Positions 32,233 through 39,618 of a stretch of DNA of 63,153 nucleotides are shown here, piece after piece. This DNA is from a virus, in IMG/VR virus record IMGVR_UViG_3300005843_000014, positions 1 to 63,153 of that record; one strand, given 5' to 3'. Position 1 is the first letter of the stretch. Each line of letters opens with the position of its first letter. The position numbers and the translations under genes were made by a program. The notes below the pieces were generated by a model. It had not been told where the DNA came from and made no database searches. It worked only from the letters and a program-made list of their open reading frames with translations.

Positions 32233-34457
32233 AAATCCCCGCCGGCGAATCCCGCCTAATATCAGCCGACCTTCCACTTGCCGAAGTGCTGGAAATCGAA
32301 GGTACGCTAACTCTCGACCCAACAAAGTCCGTGACGATCGCCACCACAAAGAATGTGATCCTTACCGGAAAGCTTGTGATGAAGCCGAATGACGCTACGG
32401 TAATTCACCGTATCCTGTTTACCGGCATTGACGAAAATAAATTCGTTGGCGGCGGGGACCAGGTATTAGACAATGATGTTGGGTTGTGGGTAATCGGGGC
32501 CGGTCAGCTTGACTTGCAGGGTACAAAAGATTGGACATGGAAAGATTTAGGCTGGGATCCAGCAACAAATTATAATGAACTATTGAAAGGTGTAACCGGT
32601 TTCACGCGCAATGTATTGATCGAAGGCACCGGCACCGGCCAGTCGCACACCTTTATCAAGTCCTCCAAACCTCAGACGATCCGGTACGTCCAATTCCGCT
32701 TTATGGGCCCCCGCCGCGATCGCACCGGTGATGGCGTGAAAGAGTTGGTCACCGGCAGGTATGCTGTCCACTTTCATCACAGCGATAACGGCAGCCGGGG
32801 AAGTGTAATTGAAGGCTGTATAGCCCGGGATTGCGGGAATCACTGCTTCGTTCCGCACGGCTCCCACGGCATCACCATGCGCGGTAACATCGCCTTTAAT
32901 GTAACAGAGACCCCTTTCTGGTATGACCTCGGCCATAAGACCAATGACCTGGTGTGGGAGAATAACCTGGTGGCCAATGTCAGTTACGTGCCCCGTGCGG
33001 CCGATCAGGACAGTGACGACGCGCCAACGTTCGGCGCCGGTGGGTTCGTACTGGGATTCGGGGATGGGAATATCTGTAGGGGGAATGTGGTGGTAAATAC
33101 AAGTGGGGAAGGGCTGGAAAGCGCCGGTTTCCTCTGGCCTGAAATCCGGGTTGCAGATGTAACCGCACAACCGGAAAGCCCCTGGACATTCGAGGACAAC
33201 GTAATTATCAATTGCCCGATGGGCCTCGGAACTTGGCAGAATAATCTTCATCATCACATAGTCCGAAATACTACTATCATCAATTGCCCGATTGCAATAC
33301 AGCACGGAGCGTACGGCAACCATTACAGGTACGTAGGGGGTAAAATAGTTGGCGGTTACATTGAAATTCGTGCCGCCAGTGCCACCACCAACCGGGTAAG
33401 GTTCGAAGATATGGAGATCGATGCCGGTGGCGGCGATTACTGCGTTGTCATGAACGAAGGTCCGCTGTTGCCGGACAACCCACCGGCCGGCGTGGCGCCC
33501 ATATTATTCCTGCATTGTAAGTTCTCAAACTTCAATAAGAAGGCCATCATCGATCAGAACCCCGGCGCCGGATGGAAGTATGCGGATGTGATTGATTGCG
33601 GATTAACGCTGGATAAGTACCAGGTAAGCAGCGCGGCATTGTCTGGCGAAACAATCCGCGTTCAACAAGGTGATAAGGCGTGGAAGATAACGAAGTCAGG
33701 AATTACGAGCATCGCCAAGTTCGCGCCGTCGCAGTGGGGCACCGGCACGGGCCTGAAAGCTGAGTACTTCACGCCCGACTTCAAGACATTGTTATTATCC
33801 AGGATCGAACCCAACATTAACCTGTTCGACCTGACCCACCCGTCGCCGCATTACGCGGTGCCGACGACCTTTGCCGCCCGATGGACCGGGAAGATACAGC
33901 CGCAATACTCCGAGGCGTATACGTTCTACTGCAATGCCGGGGGTGGAGTACGACTGTGGATAGGCGGGAAACTTATTATTGACAAGTGGGCCGAGCGGTA
34001 TCCTGGTGAGATCAAGAGCAGTACGATTGCCCTAATTGCCGGGCAACTCAACGACCTTAAATTAGAGTTCTTCAACTCCGACGACCGTTCCGGCTGCACC
34101 CTGGAATGGGCGAGCACATCACTGAAACGGGAGTTCATCCCCATGAGCCAGCTGTACCCTGACGCAGTTACGCCGCCGCCACCGCCTCCCGATAACAAGC
34201 CCCCCACGGCTAACGCTGGGGCCGATCAGGTTATAGCGGTTATCACGATGCTATACGGCACCGGGGTAGATCCGGAAGGCGGGGTGCTTACTTACAAGTG
34301 GGAGCAGACGGCAGGCACACCAGCGGTGATTGAAACACCTGCAGCATCTACAACAAAGGTGAGTGGGTTAAAGCCGGGGGAGAATGTTTTCCGGTTGACT
34401 GTGACCGATGATAAGGGGAATACAGGGGCGGATGAAATGAAAGTAATTGTTCAGTAA
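32229..34457 (+). CDS. G8 / beta-helix / PA14 / PKD surface protein
   Basis: This 742-residue protein opens with a G8-like domain (about 1-65). A right-handed parallel beta-helix follows (about 100-470, repeated short strands with Asn and Gly turns, His-rich). A PA14 domain (about 512-655, starting Gly-Leu-Lys-Ala-Glu-Tyr-Phe) comes next, then a proline linker and a PKD domain (about 662-742). These are extracellular glycan-binding or glycan-cleaving modules. No signal peptide is seen. Higher GC than neighbouring genes suggests acquisition. A capsule depolymerase or adhesion role is likely, unproven. Confidence 0.75.
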   Translation: MKIPAGESRLISADLPLAEVLEIEGTLTLDPTKSVTIATTKNVILTGKLVMKPNDATVIHRILFTGIDENKFVGGGDQVLDNDVGLWVIGAGQLDLQGTKDWTWKDLGWDPATNYNELLKGVTGFTRNVLIEGTGTGQSHTFIKSSKPQTIRYVQFRFMGPRRDRTGDGVKELVTGRYAVHFHHSDNGSRGSVIEGCIARDCGNHCFVPHGSHGITMRGNIAFNVTETPFWYDLGHKTNDLVWENNLVANVSYVPRAADQDSDDAPTFGAGGFVLGFGDGNICRGNVVVNTSGEGLESAGFLWPEIRVADVTAQPESPWTFEDNVIINCPMGLGTWQNNLHHHIVRNTTIINCPIAIQHGAYGNHYRYVGGKIVGGYIEIRAASATTNRVRFEDMEIDAGGGDYCVVMNEGPLLPDNPPAGVAPILFLHCKFSNFNKKAIIDQNPGAGWKYADVIDCGLTLDKYQVSSAALSGETIRVQQGDKAWKITKSGITSIAKFAPSQWGTGTGLKAEYFTPDFKTLLLSRIEPNINLFDLTHPSPHYAVPTTFAARWTGKIQPQYSEAYTFYCNAGGGVRLWIGGKLIIDKWAERYPGEIKSSTIALIAGQLNDLKLEFFNSDDRSGCTLEWASTSLKREFIPMSQLYPDAVTPPPPPPDNKPPTANAGADQVIAVITMLYGTGVDPEGGVLTYKWEQTAGTPAVIETPAASTTKVSGLKPGENVFRLTVTDDKGNTGADEMKVIVQ

Positions 34458-34478
34458 CTTAGCGAATAATTATTGCTT

Positions 34479-34751
34479 ATGACACTTGAAGAATTGATAG
34501 AAATCGGAATGAAAATTCCAGCTAATAAACGTAAGGAATTAAAAGTGATGGTCATGATTGAGAACCATTTAAAACCCGGAATGTTCGCATTCGCTGAAGC
34601 GTGTTCATGTGATACCGGCATATCCGAATTAGGGCCGGACGAAGATGGTACGGGCGGTGGCGAGAGTGTTTTCCTTGTATTGCCCCACGGCTCAGGAGTG
34701 CCGGAAAGCGAAATTGACAATGAAGAAAATAAAAGCCCGGAACTGAATTAA
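34479..34751 (+). CDS. small acidic hypothetical protein
   Basis: This 90-residue protein (ATG 34479; a TTG lies two codons earlier) has a helical basic start and an acidic Gly/Asp/Glu-rich end. It is the last gene of the late + strand operon before the terminator. Function is unknown. Confidence 0.5.
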   Translation: MTLEELIEIGMKIPANKRKELKVMVMIENHLKPGMFAFAEACSCDTGISELGPDEDGTGGGESVFLVLPHGSGVPESEIDNEENKSPELN

Positions 34752-34784
34752 TTTCTTTTTTTAAACCCACCAGGGGTACGGGGG

Positions 34785-34816
34785 AGCCCCTGCGAAAGTG
34801 GGGGCTTTATTGTTTT
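34785..34816 (+). terminator. rho-independent terminator of the late operon
   Basis: AGCCCC (34785-34790) pairs with GGGGCT (34801-34806) around a ten-base loop, followed by a T-rich tail. It sits between the end of the + strand late genes and the convergent minus-strand block, overlapping the first minus gene's stop. Confidence 0.75.
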
Positions 34817-35070
34817 GTAGCTGGGTAATGAATAATGTCAGGATCATCACTATCGATGATACCGCCATCGTCCGTATATTTTGAAGAAGGCACATCATAA
34901 TCGTCCTCATCATCCCAGTCGTCCTCATCCCATCCCTGATCTTCCGCGAATTGTTTGCAGCCGCAACCTTCACATTTATTCGGTGTCTTGGAAACAATTA
35001 CATCGTCAATGTCGCCGCTACAATAGCATTCTGATCCGCAATATATACATGAGTGTGCCATTAGTTTCAT
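34807..35070 (-). CDS. small CxxC zinc-binding-like acidic protein
   Basis: This 87-residue protein has Cys-x-x-Cys, Cys-x-Cys, Cys-x-x-Cys-x-Cys in its first 40 residues and an Asp/Glu-rich middle. The fourth residue is also Met (35061) and could be the start. The pattern resembles small Bacteroidota phage proteins beginning 'Cys-Ile-Tyr-Cys-Gly'. Function is unknown; zinc ribbon plus acidic tail. Confidence 0.55.
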   Translation of the reverse strand: MKLMAHSCIYCGSECYCSGDIDDVIVSKTPNKCEGCGCKQFAEDQGWDEDDWDDEDDYDVPSSKYTDDGGIIDSDDPDIIHYPATKQ

Positions 35071-35076
35071 CCGCCG

Positions 35077-35400
35077 TTACCCTTCGGCGTGGGTTTTAGT
35101 AGTCTGAATAATTCGATTAATGAAATCTTTTAATTGACCTTCATTAAATTGATAGGTAGCATCCTGGTGATAATTTTCTTCTTCATCTCCGTATTCAGCA
35201 GTATAATTAACATTTTTCCTTGCCCACTCAATATTGTGTTCTATTATATCGTTAGAAGCAACCTCTGCGTTTTTAATTTCAGCCAACAATGTGTTGAAAG
35301 AAGCGAAATGAATAATCTTCTTTTCTTTAACTACCGCAGTTATCGCATCCTGCAATTGTTGTAAATGCTCGGTTGAGTATTTAATAAAAACTGCGCTCAT
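35077..35400 (-). CDS. hypothetical helical protein
   Basis: This 107-residue acidic helical protein belongs to the minus-strand block between late genes and integrase. The bases before its ATG (GGTAACGGCG, then GAAAGAGG) repeat a block found before the next gene downstream. No recognised family. Confidence 0.5.
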   Translation of the reverse strand: MSAVFIKYSTEHLQQLQDAITAVVKEKKIIHFASFNTLLAEIKNAEVASNDIIEHNIEWARKNVNYTAEYGDEEENYHQDATYQFNEGQLKDFINRIIQTTKTHAEG

Positions 35401-35433
35401 CCTCTTTCGCCGTTACCGTCGCGGCGGCCGGTT

Positions 35434-35649
35434 TTATTTGATCGTTACCTGATTAGAAACACCGGGCAAAATAGCCATAGCCGTATTGCCATCTTCACTA
35501 TATACTTTACTTATTACAAGACCTTTTCTAACATGGTCGTATTTTAAAGTATATTCATCCTCATTTGGTAGTATTATTCTTACTACCTCTTGCGGAAATT
35601 CAATTGGGTCAGCTACTTTTCTGCTGTAATATTTAAGTTTCATCTCCAT
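35434..35649 (-). CDS. small hypothetical protein
   Basis: This 71-residue protein is read from the ATG at 35649 (35643 also possible). Beta-rich, with 'Asn-Glu-Asp-Glu-Tyr-Thr-Leu-Lys-Tyr'. The frame continues upstream to 35754 but that part looks non-native. Function is unknown. Confidence 0.5.
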   Translation of the reverse strand: MEMKLKYYSRKVADPIEFPQEVVRIILPNEDEYTLKYDHVRKGLVISKVYSEDGNTAMAILPGVSNQVTIK

Positions 35650-35680
35650 CTTTCCCCGGCTCCCGTCCGGGCGGTGGTTA

Positions 35681-35824
35681 TTAATTGGAACAAATTGTTT
35701 TGAAAATAAAATGATCAATATCGGAAAAGGTTCTGATCCGGCAGTGCTTGCCATCTATTGCAGAAACGTATATTTCGCAATATTTGCTTTTGGTAGAGTG
35801 AACAATATCCCGGAGTGGGAGGCA
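35681..35824 (-). pseudogene. LytTR-like fragment without start codon
   Basis: On the minus strand a 47-codon open stretch reads 'Leu-Arg-Asp-Ile-Val-His-Ser-x-Lys-Ser-Lys-Tyr-Cys-x-Ile-Tyr', then 'Cys-Arg-Ile-Arg-Thr-Phe-Ser-Asp-Ile-Asp', resembling LytTR DNA-binding strands. A TAG precedes it and no start codon follows. It may be a decayed gene or one side of a frameshift. Tentative. Confidence 0.3.
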
Positions 35825-35865
35825 CTACGCAGTTCCCGCGCCGCTGAACTTGTGGAAACAGCGGA

Positions 35866-36144
35866 CTATGATAATAGCGCATTCATTGCCGCGCGTTGTT
35901 TCTCGATTGACGGTTCAGAAATTATCTTATGTTCTTCAAGACCATAAAGAATATTGCGAAAGCCATTATGTCCCTCGTCCTGCTTTTCGTACCATAATGT
36001 GCAAAGGTTATTTCTACGATCAATCTCAACGAGTACAGCCCGGCCAATTGTTGGATGTTCCAGGATTGTACCAAGAATATTTTCGGAGCCGGTTGTTTTT
36101 TCAACTAACTGTTTCAGGTTTTGAATTTCAGGAGAGAGTTTCAT
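35866..36144 (-). CDS. hypothetical protein of minus-strand block
   Basis: This 92-residue protein starts at ATG 36144 (an upstream in-frame Met at 36189 lies beyond a likely leader). Starts Lys-Leu-Ser-Pro-Glu-Ile and has a central beta region and a helical end. It lies just downstream of the palindromic operator at 36196-36216. Function is unknown. Confidence 0.5.
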   Translation of the reverse strand: MKLSPEIQNLKQLVEKTTGSENILGTILEHPTIGRAVLVEIDRRNNLCTLWYEKQDEGHNGFRNILYGLEEHKIISEPSIEKQRAAMNALLS

Positions 36145-36195
36145 AACTAGCAAGTTTTTGTTTGAATTGATATGACGAAGATAATACAATAATTC

Positions 36196-36216
36196 GTATG
36201 ATACAATTAATTGTAT
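36196..36216. promoter_or_regulatory. palindromic operator candidate (site 1)
   Basis: GTATGATAC (36196-36204) runs into a perfect 16-base palindrome ATACAATTAATTGTAT (36201-36216). The same GTATGATAC word recurs on the other side of the XRE regulator gene at 36492. Probable autoregulatory site for that regulator. Confidence 0.5.
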
Positions 36217-36237
36217 TGATATTGAAAAGTTATTGAT

Positions 36238-36468
36238 TTACGTCAAATCCCATTTAATAATGACCTCGCCGCCCAATACTTCCAGGCATTTCATATAAGT
36301 ATCAATGTCCTTAACCTTCCCATTCTCGATATCAAAAATGCGGGGCTGAGGTTTGCCGATTAACTCAGCCATTGCGTACGTGCTGAGCCCTTTTACCTGT
36401 CGCTGTAGCTTAATTGATTGGCCTAATTTCTTTCGGAACAGTTCAAGTGTATTTACTTTCTTTGCCAT
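36238..36468 (-). CDS. XRE-family helix-turn-helix regulator
   Basis: This 76-residue protein has a single HTH domain: Leu-Gly-Gln-Ser-Ile-Lys-x-x-Arg, 'Tyr-Ala-Met-Ala-Glu-Leu-Ile-Gly-Lys-Pro-Gln-Pro-Arg-Ile-Phe-Asp-Ile-Glu-Asn-Gly' and a closing helix. Too small for a full CI repressor; similar to antitoxin-type or local regulators. Matching operator words flank it on both sides. Confidence 0.75.
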   Translation of the reverse strand: MAKKVNTLELFRKKLGQSIKLQRQVKGLSTYAMAELIGKPQPRIFDIENGKVKDIDTYMKCLEVLGGEVIIKWDLT

Positions 36469-36491
36469 GAGGCAAGCTAATACTATTTAAA

Positions 36492-36518
36492 GTATGATAC
36501 AAAAGGAAGTATCATTAC
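36492..36518. promoter_or_regulatory. inverted-repeat operator candidate (site 2)
   Basis: GTATGATAC (36492-36500) faces GTATCATTAC (36509-36518), forming an imperfect inverted repeat 20-odd bases upstream of the XRE gene start. It shares the half-site with site 1 at 36196. Probably the control region of the XRE gene. Confidence 0.5.
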
Positions 36519-36537
36519 TTGACCCCGATCAACCCGA

Positions 36538-36774
36538 TCAACTCAACTCCCACCATCCCGGCTTTACCACTTTGAATCTTTTTTGACATAATTTGTCAAG
36601 TTGAATGGCCGAACTGACCTCGATCATTAACGACCGTAAATCCTTATCGGGATGAATCTTTTCAAGCTCGGTGACCAGGAACTTGCGCGTGAATGGACCG
36701 GTGTGAACGCTCATGATATAGGCTATCTCCCGGATGAGCTGGGATTCCTGGTATGTTGTACGTCGGCCTTGCAT
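36538..36774 (-). CDS. small winged-helix-like hypothetical protein
   Basis: This 78-residue helical, basic protein ends in 'Val-Val-Lys-Pro-Gly-Trp-Trp-Glu-Leu', a possible wing. May bind DNA; an excision or regulatory role beside the integrase is only a guess. It is the first gene of the minus-strand block. Confidence 0.5.
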   Translation of the reverse strand: MQGRRTTYQESQLIREIAYIMSVHTGPFTRKFLVTELEKIHPDKDLRSLMIEVSSAIQLDKLCQKRFKVVKPGWWELS

Positions 36775-36886
36775 ATAGTGAAGGTCTAAAATTATTTATT
36801 ATAAGGGGCCGGATTGTCCCCCGGAAGTCCCGAAATAAAAAAGCGCTAACCATCGTATTGATAATCAACGCTTAAAAATGTAGTTG

Positions 36887-36906
36887 TGCCCAGAACAAGA
36901 TTCGAA
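36887..36906 (-). other. candidate attP core: tRNA 3'-end-like sequence
   Basis: The minus strand reads TTCGAATCTTGTTCTGGGCA: a canonical T-loop (TTCGAAT) followed by T-stem 3' strand (CTTGT), a 7-base acceptor 3' strand (TCTGGGC) and discriminator A. No matching 5' T-stem precedes it, so it is only the 3' end of a tRNA. Placed 155 bases upstream of the integrase, this is what attP looks like when a phage integrates into a tRNA 3' end. The host tRNA would begin GCCCAGA. Confidence 0.65.
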
Positions 36907-36982
36907 AGGGCTGTTTTGAAATATAGTTGCAAATCAGTTAATTATACTCAAAATCAGGCTGGATAAGGATTACAGACTATTG

Positions 36983-37002
36983 TGTAGAATGGTGTAGAAT
37001 GG
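36983..37002. repeat. tandem 10-base repeat, possible integrase arm sites
   Basis: TGTAGAATGG occurs twice in direct tandem between attP and integrase. Short direct repeats beside a core site are typical arm-type binding sites for tyrosine integrases. No experimental support. Confidence 0.35.
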
Positions 37003-37061
37003 TAAGAAATGGCTACCGATGTCCCTGAAAAGTCCCATATTTGTCCCACAACGATTAGCCC

Positions 37062-38303
37062 ATGTTCATCCTGCACACTCCTAAGAGTGACAAACCTACG
37101 GCTATTATATTAAAGAAGGTGTTATCAGACGGTCCCTTCCGGGAATCGTTGGGACTTTCGATATTAACCGCCATGTGGGACAAGGAAAACGAAAGGGCAA
37201 CCACAGCAAACCTGGACAAGGTGACCGCTGAAGAAAACAAGAGCATCAACGCCGTACTCAAAAGGATCTTCGATTTCATCGATGCCCGGGCCCGGGACGC
37301 CAGGTACACCGGCAACCAGCTCACCTGTGATGAAATGGCGGCAAAGCTGGCCGAGATCACCGGCCGGACTAAACTGAAAAAAGGCGCCGGGTTCTATCCG
37401 AAGTGCCGGGACATTATCGCGGATATGGAATCAGGTAAACTGCTCACGCCCCGGGGCAAGCGGTATAGCGCCGGCACGATCAAGAACTACAACCAATCGC
37501 TCAATACTATCGAGGAATATAATAGCAGCCTCAATTGGGCTAATATCGACATGAGGTTTTACCGGTCCTTTGTAAAGTGGTGCAATGATAAAGACTTTAG
37601 CATGAACTATATTGCCCAGCATATCAAGAACCTGGTACGGCTGATGAAGGTCGGTAAAAGTAAATCGTACAAATACCACAGCTGCACCGGTTATATGGAT
37701 GAAGACTTTAAGGTCATCCAGGAAGAAACAGACGATTATGCACCAACTCAAAAGGAGTTGGATGCAATTGCCGATAAACATATACCTAATGCCCGCTGGG
37801 ATATTGCCCGGGATTGGTGGGTGCTTGGTTGTTACCTGGGTCTGCGGGTTTCGGATGTGAAAGTACTTGATGAAGGGATAAACTTTACTGCAGACTCGGT
37901 AATAATCGCCAATGAAAAAACAGATACAAAGGTTGCCATACCGATCAATAGCCGGGTAAGGGCGATATTAAAGAAGTGGAAGGGACTGCCCCCGGCCATG
38001 CATGAAGTCCTAATAAACAAGTTTATAAAGAAGGTAGCAGAGATCGTTGGCCTGACACAACCCTTTCTATACTTCCTGACAAAAGGGGGCGCCCGGCGTG
38101 ACTTTTATCTTCGCAAATGCGATATGATCTCCTGTCATACCATGCGCCGGTTCTTTATTACCCAGTTGATCAGACTAAAGATACCTGATAATATTATCAT
38201 GCAGTTGGCGGGCATAAAGAAACATTCAACATTACTTCGATATAAGAAGATCAGCGCTGAGGAAAACGCGGAGAATATGCAGGGGGAGGCATTTTTTAAG
38301 TAG
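37062..38303 (+). CDS. int: tyrosine-type site-specific integrase
   Basis: This 413-residue protein has an N-terminal arm/core-binding region (SAM-like helices, about 75-200) and a catalytic domain. Catalytic residues: Arg in 'Gly-Leu-Arg-Val-Ser-Asp' (about 261), His-x-x-Arg in 'His-Thr-Met-Arg-Arg' (about 358-361), a second His near 387 and the nucleophile Tyr near 393. The family recombines attP with attB. It is of the Bacteroidota phage/transposon type. It lies next to the tRNA-like attP. Confidence 0.92.
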   Translation: MFILHTPKSDKPTAIILKKVLSDGPFRESLGLSILTAMWDKENERATTANLDKVTAEENKSINAVLKRIFDFIDARARDARYTGNQLTCDEMAAKLAEITGRTKLKKGAGFYPKCRDIIADMESGKLLTPRGKRYSAGTIKNYNQSLNTIEEYNSSLNWANIDMRFYRSFVKWCNDKDFSMNYIAQHIKNLVRLMKVGKSKSYKYHSCTGYMDEDFKVIQEETDDYAPTQKELDAIADKHIPNARWDIARDWWVLGCYLGLRVSDVKVLDEGINFTADSVIIANEKTDTKVAIPINSRVRAILKKWKGLPPAMHEVLINKFIKKVAEIVGLTQPFLYFLTKGGARRDFYLRKCDMISCHTMRRFFITQLIRLKIPDNIIMQLAGIKKHSTLLRYKKISAEENAENMQGEAFFK

Positions 38304-38314
38304 GGGATGGCCGA

Positions 38315-38536
38315 TCATTTGGGATATTCCTCAACTTTTTCAATTACATAACCGTCATCTTCTGGTAGTTTATTAACCCAGTAGGACGAATTACCGGCAA
38401 ACCCGCTAATATCCATTTCCCCTTGTATACAATACCACACACCACCTTTCTTCTTTCTATACCATTTTGATCCGGAGAACACCTCGGTGAGGTACCAGGT
38501 AATGGCTTTTTTTATTTTAGTAAAAAAATATTTCAT
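38315..38536 (-). CDS. small aromatic-rich hypothetical protein
   Basis: This 73-residue protein is read from ATG 38536 (38563 also possible). Basic and Trp/Tyr-rich N-terminus, acidic C-terminus. Convergent with the integrase, 12 bases from its stop. Function is unknown. Confidence 0.45.
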   Translation of the reverse strand: MKYFFTKIKKAITWYLTEVFSGSKWYRKKKGGVWYCIQGEMDISGFAGNSSYWVNKLPEDDGYVIEKVEEYPK

Positions 38537-38867
38537 GGCGGGGTGATTATGGTGGAATATCACTTGATCGAAATCAATATAATTAGAAAGGATAAAAATA
38601 TAAGTCTGTTCATAATGGTTATCGTTAGTTGATTAATAATCTCTTACCCCTAGACCAATTGGGTATATTCTTATTATTGGCAATTAATATTTAATTTATT
38701 TTTTGATATAAGTCAAATTGATTAAATTCAATATCCCGTCCTTAAGATCGCTACAAATGGTTAACTCTGGTTAATGTCCGAAACCAGATTTCCTAAACAC
38801 CTTAAAGCCTTGAATATGATCATATATACTTCTGGATAATTGACTCTAATCATTTAATTTTGCAGCC
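38537..38867. other. AT-rich intergenic region
   Basis: No gene is seen in these roughly 330 bases between the minus-strand small gene and the small RNA. The stretch is AT-rich with short T/A runs (around 38690-38705). It contains the RNA promoter at its right end. An origin or regulatory function cannot be read from it. Confidence 0.5.
38840..38862 (+). promoter_or_regulatory. promoter of the structured small RNA
   Basis: TAATTTTG (38855-38862) exactly fits the Bacteroidota -7 element TAnnTTTG. A TTGAC (38840) lies only 12 bases upstream, closer than the usual -33 spacing of 19-21, so the -33 is weak or absent. Expected start of transcription is near 38868-38870. Confidence 0.55.
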
Positions 38868-38869
38868 TT

Positions 38870-39042
38870 CACCGGTATGACCGGTCAAACATATTGGTCT
38901 GTTAGTTCTCTTGCGATCGAAACTGGCGAATTGATCTTAAACCAGGAGACTACAGGACGCCGATCCGGCGTGGCTTGTAGTCAAGGTTTAAGGGCGCTCG
39001 CCAGTGCCTAGATCGCTGCGACGAAGGCCGCGCCTTTTTTTT
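38870..39042 (+). ncRNA. novel structured RNA: five nested helices plus terminator
   Basis: Five helices nest perfectly: 38913-38918 with 39011-39016, 38922-38929 with 38998-39005, 38936-38943 with 38985-38992, 38948-38954 with 38976-38982, and 38957-38962 with 38966-38971. Helices are 6-8 bp, without mismatches, separated by small internal loops, giving one 104-base rod. A short hairpin precedes it (ACCGGT-ATG-ACCGGT, from 38871) and a terminator follows. No open reading frame is present. Length (about 173 nt) and rod shape recall 6S-like RNAs, but a large central bubble is lacking. Function unknown. Confidence 0.75.
39024..39042 (+). terminator. terminator of the structured RNA
   Basis: AAGGC (39024-39028), loop CGC, GCCTT (39032-39036), running into an eight-T tract (39035-39042). 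A short but canonical rho-independent terminator defining the RNA 3' end. Confidence 0.75.
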
Positions 39043-39120
39043 ATCTCATACTCCATCTGAGCCAATACATTACGGAACCTGCTAATGATTATGCCATGAA
39101 TTGCCATTGCAACAAGTGCG

Positions 39121-39570
39121 CTATTGATTGTTTTGTAAATCACCTCCCTTTAAGTTTGCGCCGATCAGCTTGCCCACTTCAGCCATTGCTGCTAAAAACT
39201 TTTCCTGATCCCATTTCAACTCCTTCAAAATTTGATATTGCCCATATCCACGAATCTCTGCCCTTATATATGCCTGCCCATTTTCTAAATTCCATAGCGC
39301 CCTGGTTATTGCCTCTAAACTAGCTGACATATCTATCTCTTTGTTTGCAACTTTGATCTTTTCAATATTCAACGGAGTTGAATTATTCAACTTGTCTTTG
39401 AAGGCTATTGTTAATTGAGTGTATACCCCATCCATACCAACGCCTTTGCTTACCAATTGCCCAAGTGTTTTTTCTTCCCAGCCAGCCTCCTTGCTTATTT
39501 GGGCCTGGGTTTTGCCAGTCTTTCCTTTAATCAATTTGATCAAGGCTTGAACGTCCTTTTTAGATTTCAT
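39121..39570 (-). CDS. CI-like repressor (HTH)
   Basis: This 149-residue protein has an N-terminal HTH (Lys-Thr-Gly-Lys-Thr-Gln-Ala-Gln-Ile-Ser-Lys-Glu-Ala-Gly-Trp, about 16-30, followed by a recognition-like helix) and a helical C-terminal region. It is transcribed away from a Cro-like gene with palindromic operators between them and a third inside its own coding sequence (39376-39392). No LexA-like peptidase motif is visible, so induction may not be RecA-driven. Likely maintains lysogeny. Confidence 0.7.
   Translation of the reverse strand: MKSKKDVQALIKLIKGKTGKTQAQISKEAGWEEKTLGQLVSKGVGMDGVYTQLTIAFKDKLNNSTPLNIEKIKVANKEIDMSASLEAITRALWNLENGQAYIRAEIRGYGQYQILKELKWDQEKFLAAMAEVGKLIGANLKGGDLQNNQ
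39376..39392. promoter_or_regulatory. intragenic operator (O3) in the repressor gene
   Basis: AGTTGAATTATTCAACT is a perfect inverted repeat around a central base and matches the core GTTGAATTATTCAA of both intergenic operators. It lies within the repressor coding sequence about 190-250 bases from the others, a spacing that would allow looping or roadblock autoregulation. Confidence 0.6.
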
Positions 39571-39579
39571 CTAATTAAA

Positions 39580-39599
39580 AGGTTGAATTATTCAATCTT
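39580..39599. promoter_or_regulatory. operator O1 of the lysogeny switch
   Basis: AGGTTGAATTATTCAATCTT, an inverted repeat with one central mismatch pair, ten bases upstream of the repressor start codon. Shares its core with O2 and O3. Confidence 0.7.
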
Positions 39600-39618
39600 T
39601 TCTAAAGTTGAAAAAGTA

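Noticed and set aside
32580-33323. 247-codon open frame on the minus strand opposite the beta-helix protein
   Set aside because: It lies wholly antisense to a recognisable multi-domain gene in a GC-rich stretch where long shadow frames are expected; its translation has no domain.
35711-35947. 78-codon + strand frame upstream of the regulator block
   Set aside because: It overlaps the 3' end of a minus-strand gene and the LytTR-like remnant; codon use and context do not support it.
36838-36880. Terminator between regulator block and attP
   Set aside because: AAGCG...CGCTT with flanking A-runs can pair only weakly over a long loop; not convincing.
38870-39042. Retron-type msr-msd RNA
   Set aside because: The RNA is highly structured, but there is no reverse transcriptase gene anywhere in the window.
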